Below are positions 7,349 through 15,910 of a DNA stretch of 64,000 bases, in pieces. Below the pieces are notes generated by a model. That model searched no databases. It had not been told where the DNA came from and worked only from the letters and a program-made list of their open reading frames with translations. Made by a program: the position numbers and the translations under genes. Origin of the DNA: Barnesiella intestinihominis YIT 11860 (GTDB taxonomy: Bacteria > Bacteroidota > Bacteroidia > Bacteroidales > Barnesiellaceae). The stretch covers positions 1 through 64,000 of the forward strand of contig NZ_JH815204.1 of the NCBI RefSeq assembly GCF_000296465.1. Reading direction: 5' to 3'. The stretch's first letter is position 1; the number at the start of each line of letters is the position of its first letter.

Positions 7349-7875
7349 GCAGGACGATTTTATTCATTGCCGCATTTTGGTTGGCTGTGCCATTGTGGGG
7401 GCAGTCGGGTATTATGCCGCGCCGAAGTTCTTCTATAAAAATTCCGAGTCAGGAAACAATGGAGAAAATAACCGAAGCCGACCCCGAGTTGGTAAGTCGG
7501 GAACCGGTATCGACATTATCCGATACGATATCTCGGGCGTTGCTGTTTTCTCCGGTAGCTGTCGATATGTTAGGGTTCGATAAACGTATGAGCGATACGA
7601 AAGAAAGTTTCCTTTTGCGAAACAATACACCTTATCGGTTGTCTCGGGTAGTCTTGAAAATGATTTATCGTACCCCAGACGGTCAAATGATCGATTATCG
7701 TACTCGCATGGTGGATTGTGATCTTTTGCCTCGTTCGACTCGCAAGTGTGAAATCGAGAGTTTCGACCGTTCGAAAAATTATTATCATGTCGATTCTCCC
7801 CCGTCTCGTGTGTCTGGACGTCCGTTCAAAGTGAGTTTCCTGCTATTGAGATATGATATTGTGATAGAGCCGTAA
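7345..7875 (+). CDS. Secreted protein of unknown function after menA
   Basis: A 176-residue protein with a signal peptide (ILFIAAFWLAVPLWGQ). The mature part begins with a polar linker and ends in a compact domain (about residues 85-175) with pattern SFLLRNNTPYRLSRVVLKMIY, reminiscent of small immunoglobulin-like periplasmic domains. No family was recognised. It starts inside the menA stop codon (ATGA), so translation is coupled to menA; whether it has anything to do with quinone synthesis cannot be told. Confidence 0.65.
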   Translation: MSRTILFIAAFWLAVPLWGQSGIMPRRSSSIKIPSQETMEKITEADPELVSREPVSTLSDTISRALLFSPVAVDMLGFDKRMSDTKESFLLRNNTPYRLSRVVLKMIYRTPDGQMIDYRTRMVDCDLLPRSTRKCEIESFDRSKNYYHVDSPPSRVSGRPFKVSFLLLRYDIVIEP

Positions 7876-7992
7876 CTCTTTTTTATAACTTCTCGTCAAC
7901 TTTAACGCCTTACGGTTGACCCAAAAGGGGTATCTCCTTGTTTTAAGAGTGATTGTCGGAATAACCCGGCAACGTTAATTTATAAACTTATT

Positions 7993-8000
7993 TAGGAGGT
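7993..8000 (+). promoter_or_regulatory. Strong Shine-Dalgarno site of the hsp20 gene
   Basis: TAGGAGGT lies 6 bases before the ATG at 8007, nearly a full match to the 16S rRNA tail. Most genes in this window lack such a site, so this gene may be translated unusually well. Confidence 0.6.
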
Positions 8001-8006
8001 ATAATT

Positions 8007-8432
8007 ATGACACCTGCAAAGCATCAACAAAACTGGCTCCCCGGAATTTTTAACGATTTCTTCGGAAATGAATGGATCGCTAAAACTAGCAGTGCGGCTC
8101 CGGCCATTAATATTGTAGAAACGGAAAAGGAATATGAGGTCCAAATTGCAGCACCGGGTATTACCAAAGACGACTTCGATATAACGGTCGACAAAGAAAA
8201 TCATTTGGTCGTTACGGTAGAGCACAAACAAGAGGAAAGCGAAAAGGATAAAAAAGGACGTTATTTGCGCCGAGAATTTTCGTATTCGCAATTTCAACAG
8301 ACTTTGATTTTACCGGATAATGTCAATACGGATGCCATTGAAGCACATCAGAACAACGGTGTATTGACAGTGATGATTCCGAAAAAGCAAACTCCTATGA
8401 TGGCAGAAAAAAAGAAAATTATGGTAAAATAA
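8007..8432 (+). CDS. Small heat-shock protein, Hsp20/alpha-crystallin family
   Basis: A 141-residue Hsp20 protein. The alpha-crystallin domain spans about residues 33-130: IVETEKEYEVQIAAPGITKDDFDI opens it, followed by YLRREFSYSQFQQTLILP and the NNGVLTVMIPKK segment that carries the conserved GxLxxxxPK-like strand. Members form oligomers that hold unfolding proteins in the cytoplasm for refolding. The 131-base leader has no recognised CIRCE element, but a strong Shine-Dalgarno site. A perfect terminator follows, so it is probably monocistronic. Confidence 0.95.
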   Translation: MTPAKHQQNWLPGIFNDFFGNEWIAKTSSAAPAINIVETEKEYEVQIAAPGITKDDFDITVDKENHLVVTVEHKQEESEKDKKGRYLRREFSYSQFQQTLILPDNVNTDAIEAHQNNGVLTVMIPKKQTPMMAEKKKIMVK

Positions 8433-8452
8433 ACTTTTTCTGCATGGATAGC

Positions 8453-8499
8453 ATACATAAAAGAGAGGGCTGCAATTTGCGGCCCTCTCTTTTATGTAT
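8453..8499. terminator. Bidirectional terminator
   Basis: An 18-base perfect inverted repeat: ATACATAAAAGAGAGGGC at 8453-8470 and its complement at 8482-8499. T runs exist on both sides. It lies between the convergent hsp20 and glycosyltransferase genes and touches the last base of the latter. Confidence 0.9.
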
Positions 8500-9680
8500 T
8501 ATCGCCACGTGAAATTCTTTTTTCTCGTTACAGAACCTATTACCTTGAAATAAAGGTTTATACATGGTTGTATGAAGGAAAAGAACGGTAAGGAGAAAAA
8601 AAGTCTCGGTTTGCGGAGTATTTTTGCAGCCCGTCGATAGACGATGACTTTGATCGAGAATAAAGACAAGGCCAGTATCGAGGCCAAAACAGCGGTTGTC
8701 CAATTATGTATGATGCCCTCTACCCATAGACAAACGAACAGAATATCGAAAGCATAATCAAAGAACTTAGCTATGCCGAATATCGATTTGGCTGTGGTAT
8801 GAAGGTATTTGGAAGTAAAGTCGTATTGTAGCTTCAATTCTTTCCATGCTTCGTAGTTATCCTGATAAGTCGCGGTCATTTGTCCCGCTTCGGATATTTC
8901 TACACGGGTGTTGGTTCGGTTGGCTATCTCGTTGATGAACAGGTCGTCGTCTCCGTAGTGCAGATGTAGAAATTTGGAAAACCCTTTATTTTTGAAGAAT
9001 AATTCTTTACGGTATGCCATGTTGGAACTTACTCCCATATAAGGCCGATTGATGAGGGCGAAAGACAAATATCGGATAGAAAATAACAGTTGGTCATAAG
9101 AGCAATACCAGAAAGAGAATTTTTCTTTTTCCTTTCGTTCAATGGCCGTATAGCCTAAAACAATGTCGATTCCGGGAACGAAGTTTCGGGCGATAGTGGC
9201 CAACCATTCGTTGTTTCTTGGATCGCAATTGGCGTTTGTGAATACGACTATATCGTATCGAGCGGCTTTTATACCGAGGGTCAGAGCCAGTTTTTTATGG
9301 CTTAGGTTGCGCGATCCTTCCGGTACGTAGGTGTGGTATAGATTTTTATATTGCGTCTCCAAAACGGAGAGTATGTCTTTGGAATCGTCGGTTGAATCGT
9401 CATTGACTACGATGACTTCGAATTCGGGGTATGCCTGATTTAGAATTTTGGGCATGTATTTAACGAGGTTTTCGGCATCGTTTTGGGCATAAACGATTAC
9501 CGATACCGCAGGATATTGGTGGGTATATTCTATTTTTCCGTTTTTTTCTTTTTGATAAAAGTGAAAGGGGCGATTGAAAAGATAAAATTGATAGATTATT
9601 TCGATAATCCAAATCAGAATCAGTATCCCCAAGCAATATATTTCTGGGGTAGAAAAATCCCAAGAAAAGTTTAAATCCAT
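8499..9680 (-). CDS. Membrane glycosyltransferase, family 2
   Basis: A 393-residue glycosyltransferase with an N-terminal membrane segment (ILILIWIIEIIYQFYLF), a GT2 domain (about residues 50-280) and two or three C-terminal membrane helices. The nucleotide-binding part has VIVVNDDSTDDS, the metal site is FTNANCDP, and a GDDDLF motif stands where the catalytic base usually is. It transfers a sugar from a nucleotide donor at the cytoplasmic face of the membrane; donor and acceptor are unknown. It is convergent to hsp20 and divergent from the polysaccharide export genes at 9951, so it may belong to that locus but is expressed separately. Confidence 0.85.
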   Translation of the reverse strand: MDLNFSWDFSTPEIYCLGILILIWIIEIIYQFYLFNRPFHFYQKEKNGKIEYTHQYPAVSVIVYAQNDAENLVKYMPKILNQAYPEFEVIVVNDDSTDDSKDILSVLETQYKNLYHTYVPEGSRNLSHKKLALTLGIKAARYDIVVFTNANCDPRNNEWLATIARNFVPGIDIVLGYTAIERKEKEKFSFWYCSYDQLLFSIRYLSFALINRPYMGVSSNMAYRKELFFKNKGFSKFLHLHYGDDDLFINEIANRTNTRVEISEAGQMTATYQDNYEAWKELKLQYDFTSKYLHTTAKSIFGIAKFFDYAFDILFVCLWVEGIIHNWTTAVLASILALSLFSIKVIVYRRAAKILRKPRLFFSLPFFSFIQPCINLYFKVIGSVTRKKNFTWR

Positions 9681-9701
9681 AACGTGTGATAAAATGAATT
9701 A

Positions 9702-9709
9702 CAAACGTA
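9702..9709 (-). promoter_or_regulatory. -7 element of the GT2 gene
   Basis: On the minus strand the bases read TACGTTTG, which matches TAnnTTTG and lies about 22 bases upstream of the ATG at 9680. No good -33 box is seen. Confidence 0.4.
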
Positions 9710-9718
9710 CATAAACTT

Positions 9719-9739
9719 TTTCAAACAGACCGTTTGAAA
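9719..9739. promoter_or_regulatory. Perfect inverted repeat, operator candidate
   Basis: TTTCAAAC at 9719-9726 and GTTTGAAA at 9732-9739 are perfect inverted repeats separated by five bases. The site lies just upstream of the -7 element of the GT2 gene, where a dimeric regulator could act. No regulator is identified. Confidence 0.4.
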
Positions 9740-9950
9740 TGATTTTAATATTCTTTTTTATCGAAGACCGATAGAAAATAGTATATTAAGAAGCTGTATG
9801 TAAGAACTTTTCGTGAATGGTGAAAAATTGTAAGAAAAAAATTGTAATAAAGGTTCAAAAAGATGTTGAGATATGTATAATAAAAGGGCTTGGTACAACG
9901 TTATAAAATAGAATTATACCGGGCTAATCCGGACGGAAAAGAATAATGTA

Positions 9951-10748
9951 ATGAAAATAAATGTGTTAAGTGCTATTGTCTTATTGCTTGTGGTTTCTTC
10001 CTGTTCAACCAGTAAGACTGCTTATTTTGAAAATTTGGATATCGAAGAGATGAGCGGAAAGATGGATGTAGGCAATTATGAATTGCGAATAGCTCCCGAC
10101 GATATGCTATCGATAACGGTTTCGTCGGTTGTTCCCGATGCAGCCGCTCCTTATAATTTACCGGCTGTTTCCTATTCTGAGCCGGGGAAGCAAGAGCTGA
10201 CGATTGTGCCTAATTTACAAGTCTATACGGTAGATAAAAATGGCTATATCTATTTCCCGATAGTAGGGCGTATTCGAGCCGAAGGAATGACCCGCAATGA
10301 ACTGTCGAAGTTTATAGAGGATAAAATTCGTCCTGAGCTGAAAGATCCTTTTGTATTGGTACAATTCATGAATTTTAAAGTCGTTGTACTGGGCGAAGTG
10401 AAAACCCCGGGGCAGATATCGGTACAAACAGAGCGTATGTCGATACTCGATGCCATAGGTGCGGCAGGAGATTTGACTATCTATGGTGAACGGAAAAATG
10501 TATTGTTGATGCGGGAAGAAAATGGTAAGCGGATTTTTCATCGTTTCGATTTGACCGATCAATCTCTATTTGAATCGCCCTATTTTTATTTAAGACAGAA
10601 CGATGTCGTTTACGTTATGCCGAATAAAGCACAGCGAAATAATTCGAATTACAATCAATTGGCACAATATCGCATATCTGTGGTGGGTACTGTTGTGAGT
10701 GCCATCTCGGTGTTGGCATCGTTGGCGATAGCGTTGTTCATTAAGTAA
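9951..10748 (+). CDS. Polysaccharide export lipoprotein, Wza-like
   Basis: A 265-residue outer-membrane polysaccharide export protein. A signal peptide ends in the lipobox VVSSC (Cys18). The Poly_export domain covers about residues 40-130 (YELRIAPDDMLSITV, VDKNGYIYFPIVGRI), a SLBB domain about 140-205 (VVVLGEVKTPGQISV) and a hydrophobic C-terminal helix about 238-263. It forms the outer-membrane channel for capsule or exopolysaccharide together with the Wzc kinase encoded 16 bases downstream. First gene of the plus-strand polysaccharide operon; no UpxY/UpxZ-type antiterminator gene lies upstream. Confidence 0.93.
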   Translation: MKINVLSAIVLLLVVSSCSTSKTAYFENLDIEEMSGKMDVGNYELRIAPDDMLSITVSSVVPDAAAPYNLPAVSYSEPGKQELTIVPNLQVYTVDKNGYIYFPIVGRIRAEGMTRNELSKFIEDKIRPELKDPFVLVQFMNFKVVVLGEVKTPGQISVQTERMSILDAIGAAGDLTIYGERKNVLLMREENGKRIFHRFDLTDQSLFESPYFYLRQNDVVYVMPNKAQRNNSNYNQLAQYRISVVGTVVSAISVLASLAIALFIK

Positions 10749-10764
10749 TGAAAAGATTTTGTTT

Positions 10765-13107
10765 ATGGAAGAAAAATATACCTCGGAAAGAAAAAATGAT
10801 AATATCGATATAGTCGCTTTATGGCGTGCCGCATGTAGAAAATGGTATCTCTTCGCAGGGTCGGTTGTCGTTTGTGTAGCGTTGGTAGTTTGTTATTTGA
10901 AGATTGCCAAGCCTGTATATGAAGTTTCTGCCGATATTCTTGTCAATGAAGATGAGAAAAAAGGCGGTGGAGGCTTGTCTTCGCTGATGGGAGGAATCTC
11001 TGGTGGTGGATTTTCGTTAGACGGTATGATAGGTGGTGGCTCGGTGAATGACGAGATACTGGTTATTTCGTCGCATTCTTTAATTCGCGAAATGGTTCAA
11101 AGACTCGATTTGAATATATCATATACGAGCAAAAAAAACTTTTTCAAAAAGAAAGAGTATTATCGTAATTCACCCTTTACCGTAGATATTCCCGAATCGA
11201 TGGTGGATACATTATCGAGTGGATTTGTAGTTAAAGTTCAAACGGGCGGTTCTGATGATAAAATCAAAGTCTTGTTGAAGAAAGGATTCTTTACGACTTT
11301 GGCCGAAATGGAAGCGACATCGTTCCCGATAAAGGTAGATTATGGAGAGGGGATTGTTATCGATAAGACCGAATTTTATAAGCCGGGTAAGAAGTTGAAG
11401 TTTGTCGCTCATGTTAACGGGTATGACGGCGAAGCTGAAATATTGGAGAAAAGGCTGGATATCGATTTGTCGGATAAAAAAGCCAATGGCATTTCATTAA
11501 AAATAAGGGAATCGAATAAGCAAAGAGGAAAAGATATACTCAATACGTTGATAGAATGTTATAACGAGGATGCTGTGCTGAATAAAAACTTGAAGGCGCA
11601 AAACATGCTTTCGTTTATCGACGAGCGTTTGATAACGGTAGAAGAAGAACTCCATGAAGCCGAGAGGATTGTAGAACGGTATAAAAGAGAAAACGATTTG
11701 TCCGATATAGATGCCGAAGCCAAAATCATTCTTGAAGCAAACAGTCAATACCGCAAATTACTGTTGGAAGCCGAAACACAATATTCGATTATTTCGATGG
11801 TAGATAGTTTCCTGAATAAGCCGGAAAACAAATATTCTTTGGTTCCTGTTACGACCGGTTTGCCCGATCGGGGCGCGGCCGAGGCGATTAATGAATATAA
11901 TAAATTGCTATTGGAGAGAATGCGTTTGCTTCGTACAGCAAAGGATTCGAACTTGGCTTTACGTACACTTACCGCTCAAATAGATGTCATGCGTGAGAAT
12001 ATATTGAATACGGTGTCGAAAGCGAAAGAAAGTTCGGATATAGCTCGTACCGATTTGAAGAAACAAGAGGCGGATTTTCGGTCTAGGTTGCGGGGATTCC
12101 CTGAGCAAGAGAGAGAGTATATGGATATAAAAAGGAATCAGCTTATTAAGAATGAATTATATACTTTCTTGATGAAGAGGCGGGAGGAGAACGCTATGAC
12201 ATTGGCGGCGACTTCGCCTAAATGTAGGATTGTCAATCCGGCTTATAGTAAAAATAAACCGGTTGCACCGCAATCTTTGATTCTTTTATTGATCGCTTGT
12301 GGAATCGGATTGGTACTGCCTGTTGTCTACTTGTATGGAAAGACTGTTTTCTCTGTTAAGTTCAATAACAAAAATGATTTGCGCAGATTGACAGATTTGC
12401 CTATTGCTGGTGAAATTTGTCATAGTTCTACTTCGGGCTATGTCGTTTTGAGAGAAAACAGTGTTTCTCCTGCCGCTGAAATGTTCCGTTTATTACGGTC
12501 TAATTTACAATTTATGTTGCCGGGTGGAGGAAAGAGTATTCTGTTGGTAACCTCGTCAGAACCGGGAGAAGGAAAATCGTTCGTCAGTCTTAATCTGGCT
12601 TACTCGATAGCTTTAATGAGGAAGCGTACGGTTTTGATCGATTTGGATTTGCGGAATCCGAAAATTGCTGATTATTTGGGGCTTTCGGTGACTACTGGGT
12701 TGACGAATTATTTGGTTTCGAATAAAGAAGGTGGAGAGAACGATTTGATTCATCATGTGGCACAAGAAGGCTTTCTTGATGTCATAACGGCCGGCCCCGT
12801 TCCACCGAATCCTTCCGAGCTTTTATTGTCCGAAAAATTGGATAGTTTAATGGCTCGTCTTCGAGAAAAATATGATTATGTAATTGTCGATACAGCTCCT
12901 GTGGAGAGAGTTTCTGATACGTTCTCGTTGACTCGTTTTGTCGATGCCACGTTATATGTTTGTCGGGCTGATTATACGCATAAAAATAGTGTATTCAATG
13001 TCGAGGATTTTGTAGCAGAGGGTTCTTTGAAAAATGTAATGTTCGTCTTGAACGATACGGAAATAAAAAAGACTTATGGGTATTCGGTGAAACATACAAG
13101 GGGATAA
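10765..13107 (+). CDS. Polysaccharide co-polymerase tyrosine autokinase, Wzc-like
   Basis: A 780-residue inner-membrane protein. Wzz domain at the N-terminus with TM1 near residues 28-48, a long periplasmic coiled-coil region (about 260-470), TM2 near 505-525, and a C-terminal BY-kinase with Walker A SSEPGEGKS, Walker A' VLIDLDLRNP and Walker B YVIVDTAP. It controls chain length and export together with the Wza-like protein, through ATP-dependent tyrosine phosphorylation. The C-terminal tyrosine cluster is short (TYGYS). The ATG at 10765 is preferred to the TTG at 10759. A Gly-rich insert (about residues 70-95) is notable. Confidence 0.93.
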   Translation: MEEKYTSERKNDNIDIVALWRAACRKWYLFAGSVVVCVALVVCYLKIAKPVYEVSADILVNEDEKKGGGGLSSLMGGISGGGFSLDGMIGGGSVNDEILVISSHSLIREMVQRLDLNISYTSKKNFFKKKEYYRNSPFTVDIPESMVDTLSSGFVVKVQTGGSDDKIKVLLKKGFFTTLAEMEATSFPIKVDYGEGIVIDKTEFYKPGKKLKFVAHVNGYDGEAEILEKRLDIDLSDKKANGISLKIRESNKQRGKDILNTLIECYNEDAVLNKNLKAQNMLSFIDERLITVEEELHEAERIVERYKRENDLSDIDAEAKIILEANSQYRKLLLEAETQYSIISMVDSFLNKPENKYSLVPVTTGLPDRGAAEAINEYNKLLLERMRLLRTAKDSNLALRTLTAQIDVMRENILNTVSKAKESSDIARTDLKKQEADFRSRLRGFPEQEREYMDIKRNQLIKNELYTFLMKRREENAMTLAATSPKCRIVNPAYSKNKPVAPQSLILLLIACGIGLVLPVVYLYGKTVFSVKFNNKNDLRRLTDLPIAGEICHSSTSGYVVLRENSVSPAAEMFRLLRSNLQFMLPGGGKSILLVTSSEPGEGKSFVSLNLAYSIALMRKRTVLIDLDLRNPKIADYLGLSVTTGLTNYLVSNKEGGENDLIHHVAQEGFLDVITAGPVPPNPSELLLSEKLDSLMARLREKYDYVIVDTAPVERVSDTFSLTRFVDATLYVCRADYTHKNSVFNVEDFVAEGSLKNVMFVLNDTEIKKTYGYSVKHTRG

Positions 13108-13110
13108 GCG

Positions 13111-14352
13111 ATGATTTCCTTGAATAAAATATTCTATGGGCTGTTTATTCTGATGCTTGTGGCGGGGATTTATACCTATCAATTGATGTGGTTTAAAAGT
13201 TCCGACGAGTTGATTACATTGCTTTTAGCTCTTTTATGTGTACTGGATATATTAAGTAATAAGAACCATCGCCGTTATAAAGGTCTTTTTTGGATCGTAG
13301 GGATAATGACGTTTTACCTGTTGTATTCGTTCGTTGGCGTTCATTATAATACCCCTAAGGCGATATTCTATGATTTTTTTATTCAAATCAAGCCCTTCAT
13401 CGCTTTTTATGTAGCTTATGCCATGGGGGTAAGGTTTACGGGAGCTCAAAAACTTTTTTTGAAAAAACTATGCGTTGTTCTCAGTGTGGCGATGTTGGGA
13501 ATAATACTTGTAGGCTTAGGAGAGGCTTTCTTCTTTCATGTAGCGTACTATGGCCTTATCAGTACGGTTTTATTTTTGATATATTATTATTGCTCTTGCC
13601 AGGATATGAGCCGTAAGGACAAGATTATCATGCTGTTTATCTTGTCTGTGGGTTTTTTTAGTACACGCTCCAAATTTTATGGATTTTATGTGGCCGCTCT
13701 GTATCTCTTTTTGTGGTACAAACCGGGACAATTGTCGAAAGTAAAGTTAAAGCAGTGGGTAATGATGGCTTTGGTTTTCTGTGGCGTCTTATATGTAGCT
13801 TGGGATAAAATCAATTATTATTTTATTTCTTCCGGTTTGTTTTCCGGGGAGGAGAATATGGACGAATCCTTTGCTCGGGCTGCACTATATATCAGGGCTC
13901 CTCAGGCTTTGATGGACCATTTCTTTCTGGGTTCTGGATTGGCATCGTATGCCACCTATTCTTCGGGAATAATAGGCTATTCGCTTTTGTATAAAGAATA
14001 CAATTTAGATGAGGTTTGGGGACTGTTGGAAGGCGATTGTCCGTTTGTATCCGATACCTATTTCCCGGAGTTGGTACAATTTGGAATGGTAGGGATTGTA
14101 TTGTTCTTTTATTTTTGGATATGGGTATATAAGAAACTGAAAATTATTACAGGTTCTCCTTATGCGGTGCACCTCCATAAAATAGGCTTGATGATCATTT
14201 TGTTTATTTTCATTGAGTCGGTTGCGGGTAGTGCTTTCTTGCAAGGTTCCGGTATTATTGTAATGATTCTGTTGGGCTTTGTCGTAAGAGATATTTCTGT
14301 GATAAGAGAGAAAGAAACAAGGGTATCAAAAGAAGCGATGGTGAAGAAATGA
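13111..14352 (+). CDS. O-antigen polymerase/ligase-like membrane protein (Wzy-like)
   Basis: A 413-residue protein with about ten hydrophobic segments and a large polar loop between the last helices (about residues 245-320), as in O-antigen ligase/Wzy polymerase proteins. The end of the loop, SDTYFPELVQFGMVGIVLFF, matches the usual periplasmic loop/helix junction. It is expected to polymerise lipid-linked repeat units in the periplasm. Family sequences are very diverse, so the call rests on topology and on its place between Wzc and Wzx. It overlaps the flippase gene by 4 bases. Confidence 0.8.
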   Translation: MISLNKIFYGLFILMLVAGIYTYQLMWFKSSDELITLLLALLCVLDILSNKNHRRYKGLFWIVGIMTFYLLYSFVGVHYNTPKAIFYDFFIQIKPFIAFYVAYAMGVRFTGAQKLFLKKLCVVLSVAMLGIILVGLGEAFFFHVAYYGLISTVLFLIYYYCSCQDMSRKDKIIMLFILSVGFFSTRSKFYGFYVAALYLFLWYKPGQLSKVKLKQWVMMALVFCGVLYVAWDKINYYFISSGLFSGEENMDESFARAALYIRAPQALMDHFFLGSGLASYATYSSGIIGYSLLYKEYNLDEVWGLLEGDCPFVSDTYFPELVQFGMVGIVLFFYFWIWVYKKLKIITGSPYAVHLHKIGLMIILFIFIESVAGSAFLQGSGIIVMILLGFVVRDISVIREKETRVSKEAMVKK

Positions 14353-15755
14353 ATAGAAGTACGAAATTTATAAACGATATTTTTATTTATGCCATAGGAA
14401 ACCTCGGGTCCAAATTGATCACATTTCTTTTGGTTCCTCTATATACATATTATATATCCCCCGATGATTTTGGATATTATGATATTGTCCTGACTCTTAC
14501 GTTTTTGGCAATGGGGTTTATAACGTTTCAATTGCGAGACGGTACTTTTCGTTTTTTGCTCGATAATGAAGACGAATATACTCGTAAAGGAGTCGTTTCG
14601 TTTTCCTATAAATTGATGGCCCAATCCTCTTTGGTGGTATTGTTGGTGGGGATTGTTTTTTCTTTCTTTTACGATATACGGGATTGGGGTTGGATTGTCG
14701 CATTTGTAATCACGCTTTCGTTGTATGAGGTAGAAGTCCAAATCGTAAGAGGCTTGGGACAAAATAAATCTTTTGTCTTGGCCGGTATATTGACCGCCTT
14801 TCAGATAGGATTGTACAGTTTGATTTTTGTTGCTTGGCTACGAATGGGAATTGCGGGCATATTTTGTTCCAATATATTGTCCCGTTTGGTGACAATGGTT
14901 ATTATAGAATTTCGGGCACGAGTATTTAAACGCTATTTTATCGTTAGTTTTAGAGATAAGTCTCTGAATAGAGCTCTGTTGAAATATTCTTTGCCTTTGT
15001 TGCCGAATGCTGTTTGCTGGTGGCTTTTGGGAAGTTCCAGTCGATTGTTTATAGAACATTTCTTAGGTTTGGAGGCCAATGGTATATTTGCGGTAGCCAT
15101 GAAGTTTTCTACTATATTAGAGACATTTTCGGTGATCGTATATCAAGCATGGCAAGAGACTGCTATTAAACAGTACGGGGCGGCAGACCGGTCGAAGTTC
15201 TTTTCCAGAATATTCAATACATATATTCTCATATTGTCCGTTTTAGCGCTGATTTTTGTTTTCGTGCTGAAAATCAACTATTCATGGCTGGTGGATTCTC
15301 GTTATTTAGAGAGCTTGCAATATTTATATCCGATGTTTATCTCGGTAATTTGTTTTGCATTGGCATCGTTTTACGATTTGGGCTATCAATGTTCGAAGCA
15401 GACCGTGAGAAATCTGCCGGGAGTGATTACTACAACGGGATTGAATTTAATCATGAATTATGTCTTCATTCGTTTTATGGGTATTTGGGGAATTGTCCTT
15501 TCGTCCATTCTTTCTTATCTGTTTATGCTTGGTTTCCGGATAATCGATACGTGGAAATTTTTTCCGGTGAAGGTATCGATGGAAATCATTTATCCGATTT
15601 TGTTCTTGATAGGAGGGGCGATAGTATTTTATAGGGTAGATTCGATTATATTGCAAATCATTTATATTACAGTGGTTGTGATTCTTAGCTATTGTATTCA
15701 ACCGAGATCGATTCGGCAGGAATTACAAATGAAGATAAAAGCCCTGTTTAATTGA
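14349..15755 (+). CDS. Oligosaccharide flippase, Wzx-like
   Basis: A 468-residue membrane protein of the MATE/MOP superfamily with 12-14 hydrophobic segments. The N-terminus KFINDIFIYAIGNLGSKLITFLLVPLYTY is the typical start of polysaccharide biosynthesis flippases. It moves undecaprenyl-linked repeat units across the inner membrane. The start overlaps the wzy stop codon. A weak AT-rich hairpin (15767-15804) follows, after which a new promoter drives the glycosyltransferase genes. Confidence 0.9.
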   Translation: MNRSTKFINDIFIYAIGNLGSKLITFLLVPLYTYYISPDDFGYYDIVLTLTFLAMGFITFQLRDGTFRFLLDNEDEYTRKGVVSFSYKLMAQSSLVVLLVGIVFSFFYDIRDWGWIVAFVITLSLYEVEVQIVRGLGQNKSFVLAGILTAFQIGLYSLIFVAWLRMGIAGIFCSNILSRLVTMVIIEFRARVFKRYFIVSFRDKSLNRALLKYSLPLLPNAVCWWLLGSSSRLFIEHFLGLEANGIFAVAMKFSTILETFSVIVYQAWQETAIKQYGAADRSKFFSRIFNTYILILSVLALIFVFVLKINYSWLVDSRYLESLQYLYPMFISVICFALASFYDLGYQCSKQTVRNLPGVITTTGLNLIMNYVFIRFMGIWGIVLSSILSYLFMLGFRIIDTWKFFPVKVSMEIIYPILFLIGGAIVFYRVDSIILQIIYITVVVILSYCIQPRSIRQELQMKIKALFN

Positions 15756-15766
15756 ATAAAATTTTG

Positions 15767-15804
15767 GTATAAATAAACGAGGCCGTTGCAGCTCTTATTT
15801 ATAC
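15767..15804 (+). terminator. Hairpin after the flippase gene
   Basis: GTATAAATAA at 15767-15776 and TTATTTATAC at 15795-15804 are perfect inverted repeats with a GAG/CTC extension inside. Low GC and no clear T tract, so termination is likely but not certain. Confidence 0.5.
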
Positions 15805-15857
15805 GAAGACTTACAGCATGTTGCGAAAATAGATTACACTTGGCAGGGACAAATTTA

Positions 15858-15888
15858 TTTGTTTCTGCTTTCGTTTGTGCTATCTTTG
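15858..15888 (+). promoter_or_regulatory. Promoter of the second polysaccharide unit
   Basis: TTTG at 15858-15861, 19 bases, and TATCTTTG at 15881-15888 match the Bacteroidetes consensus very well. Transcription should start near 15895, just before the ATG at 15911. Confidence 0.75.
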
Positions 15889-15910
15889 CGGTAATAAATA
15901 GACTTTACGT

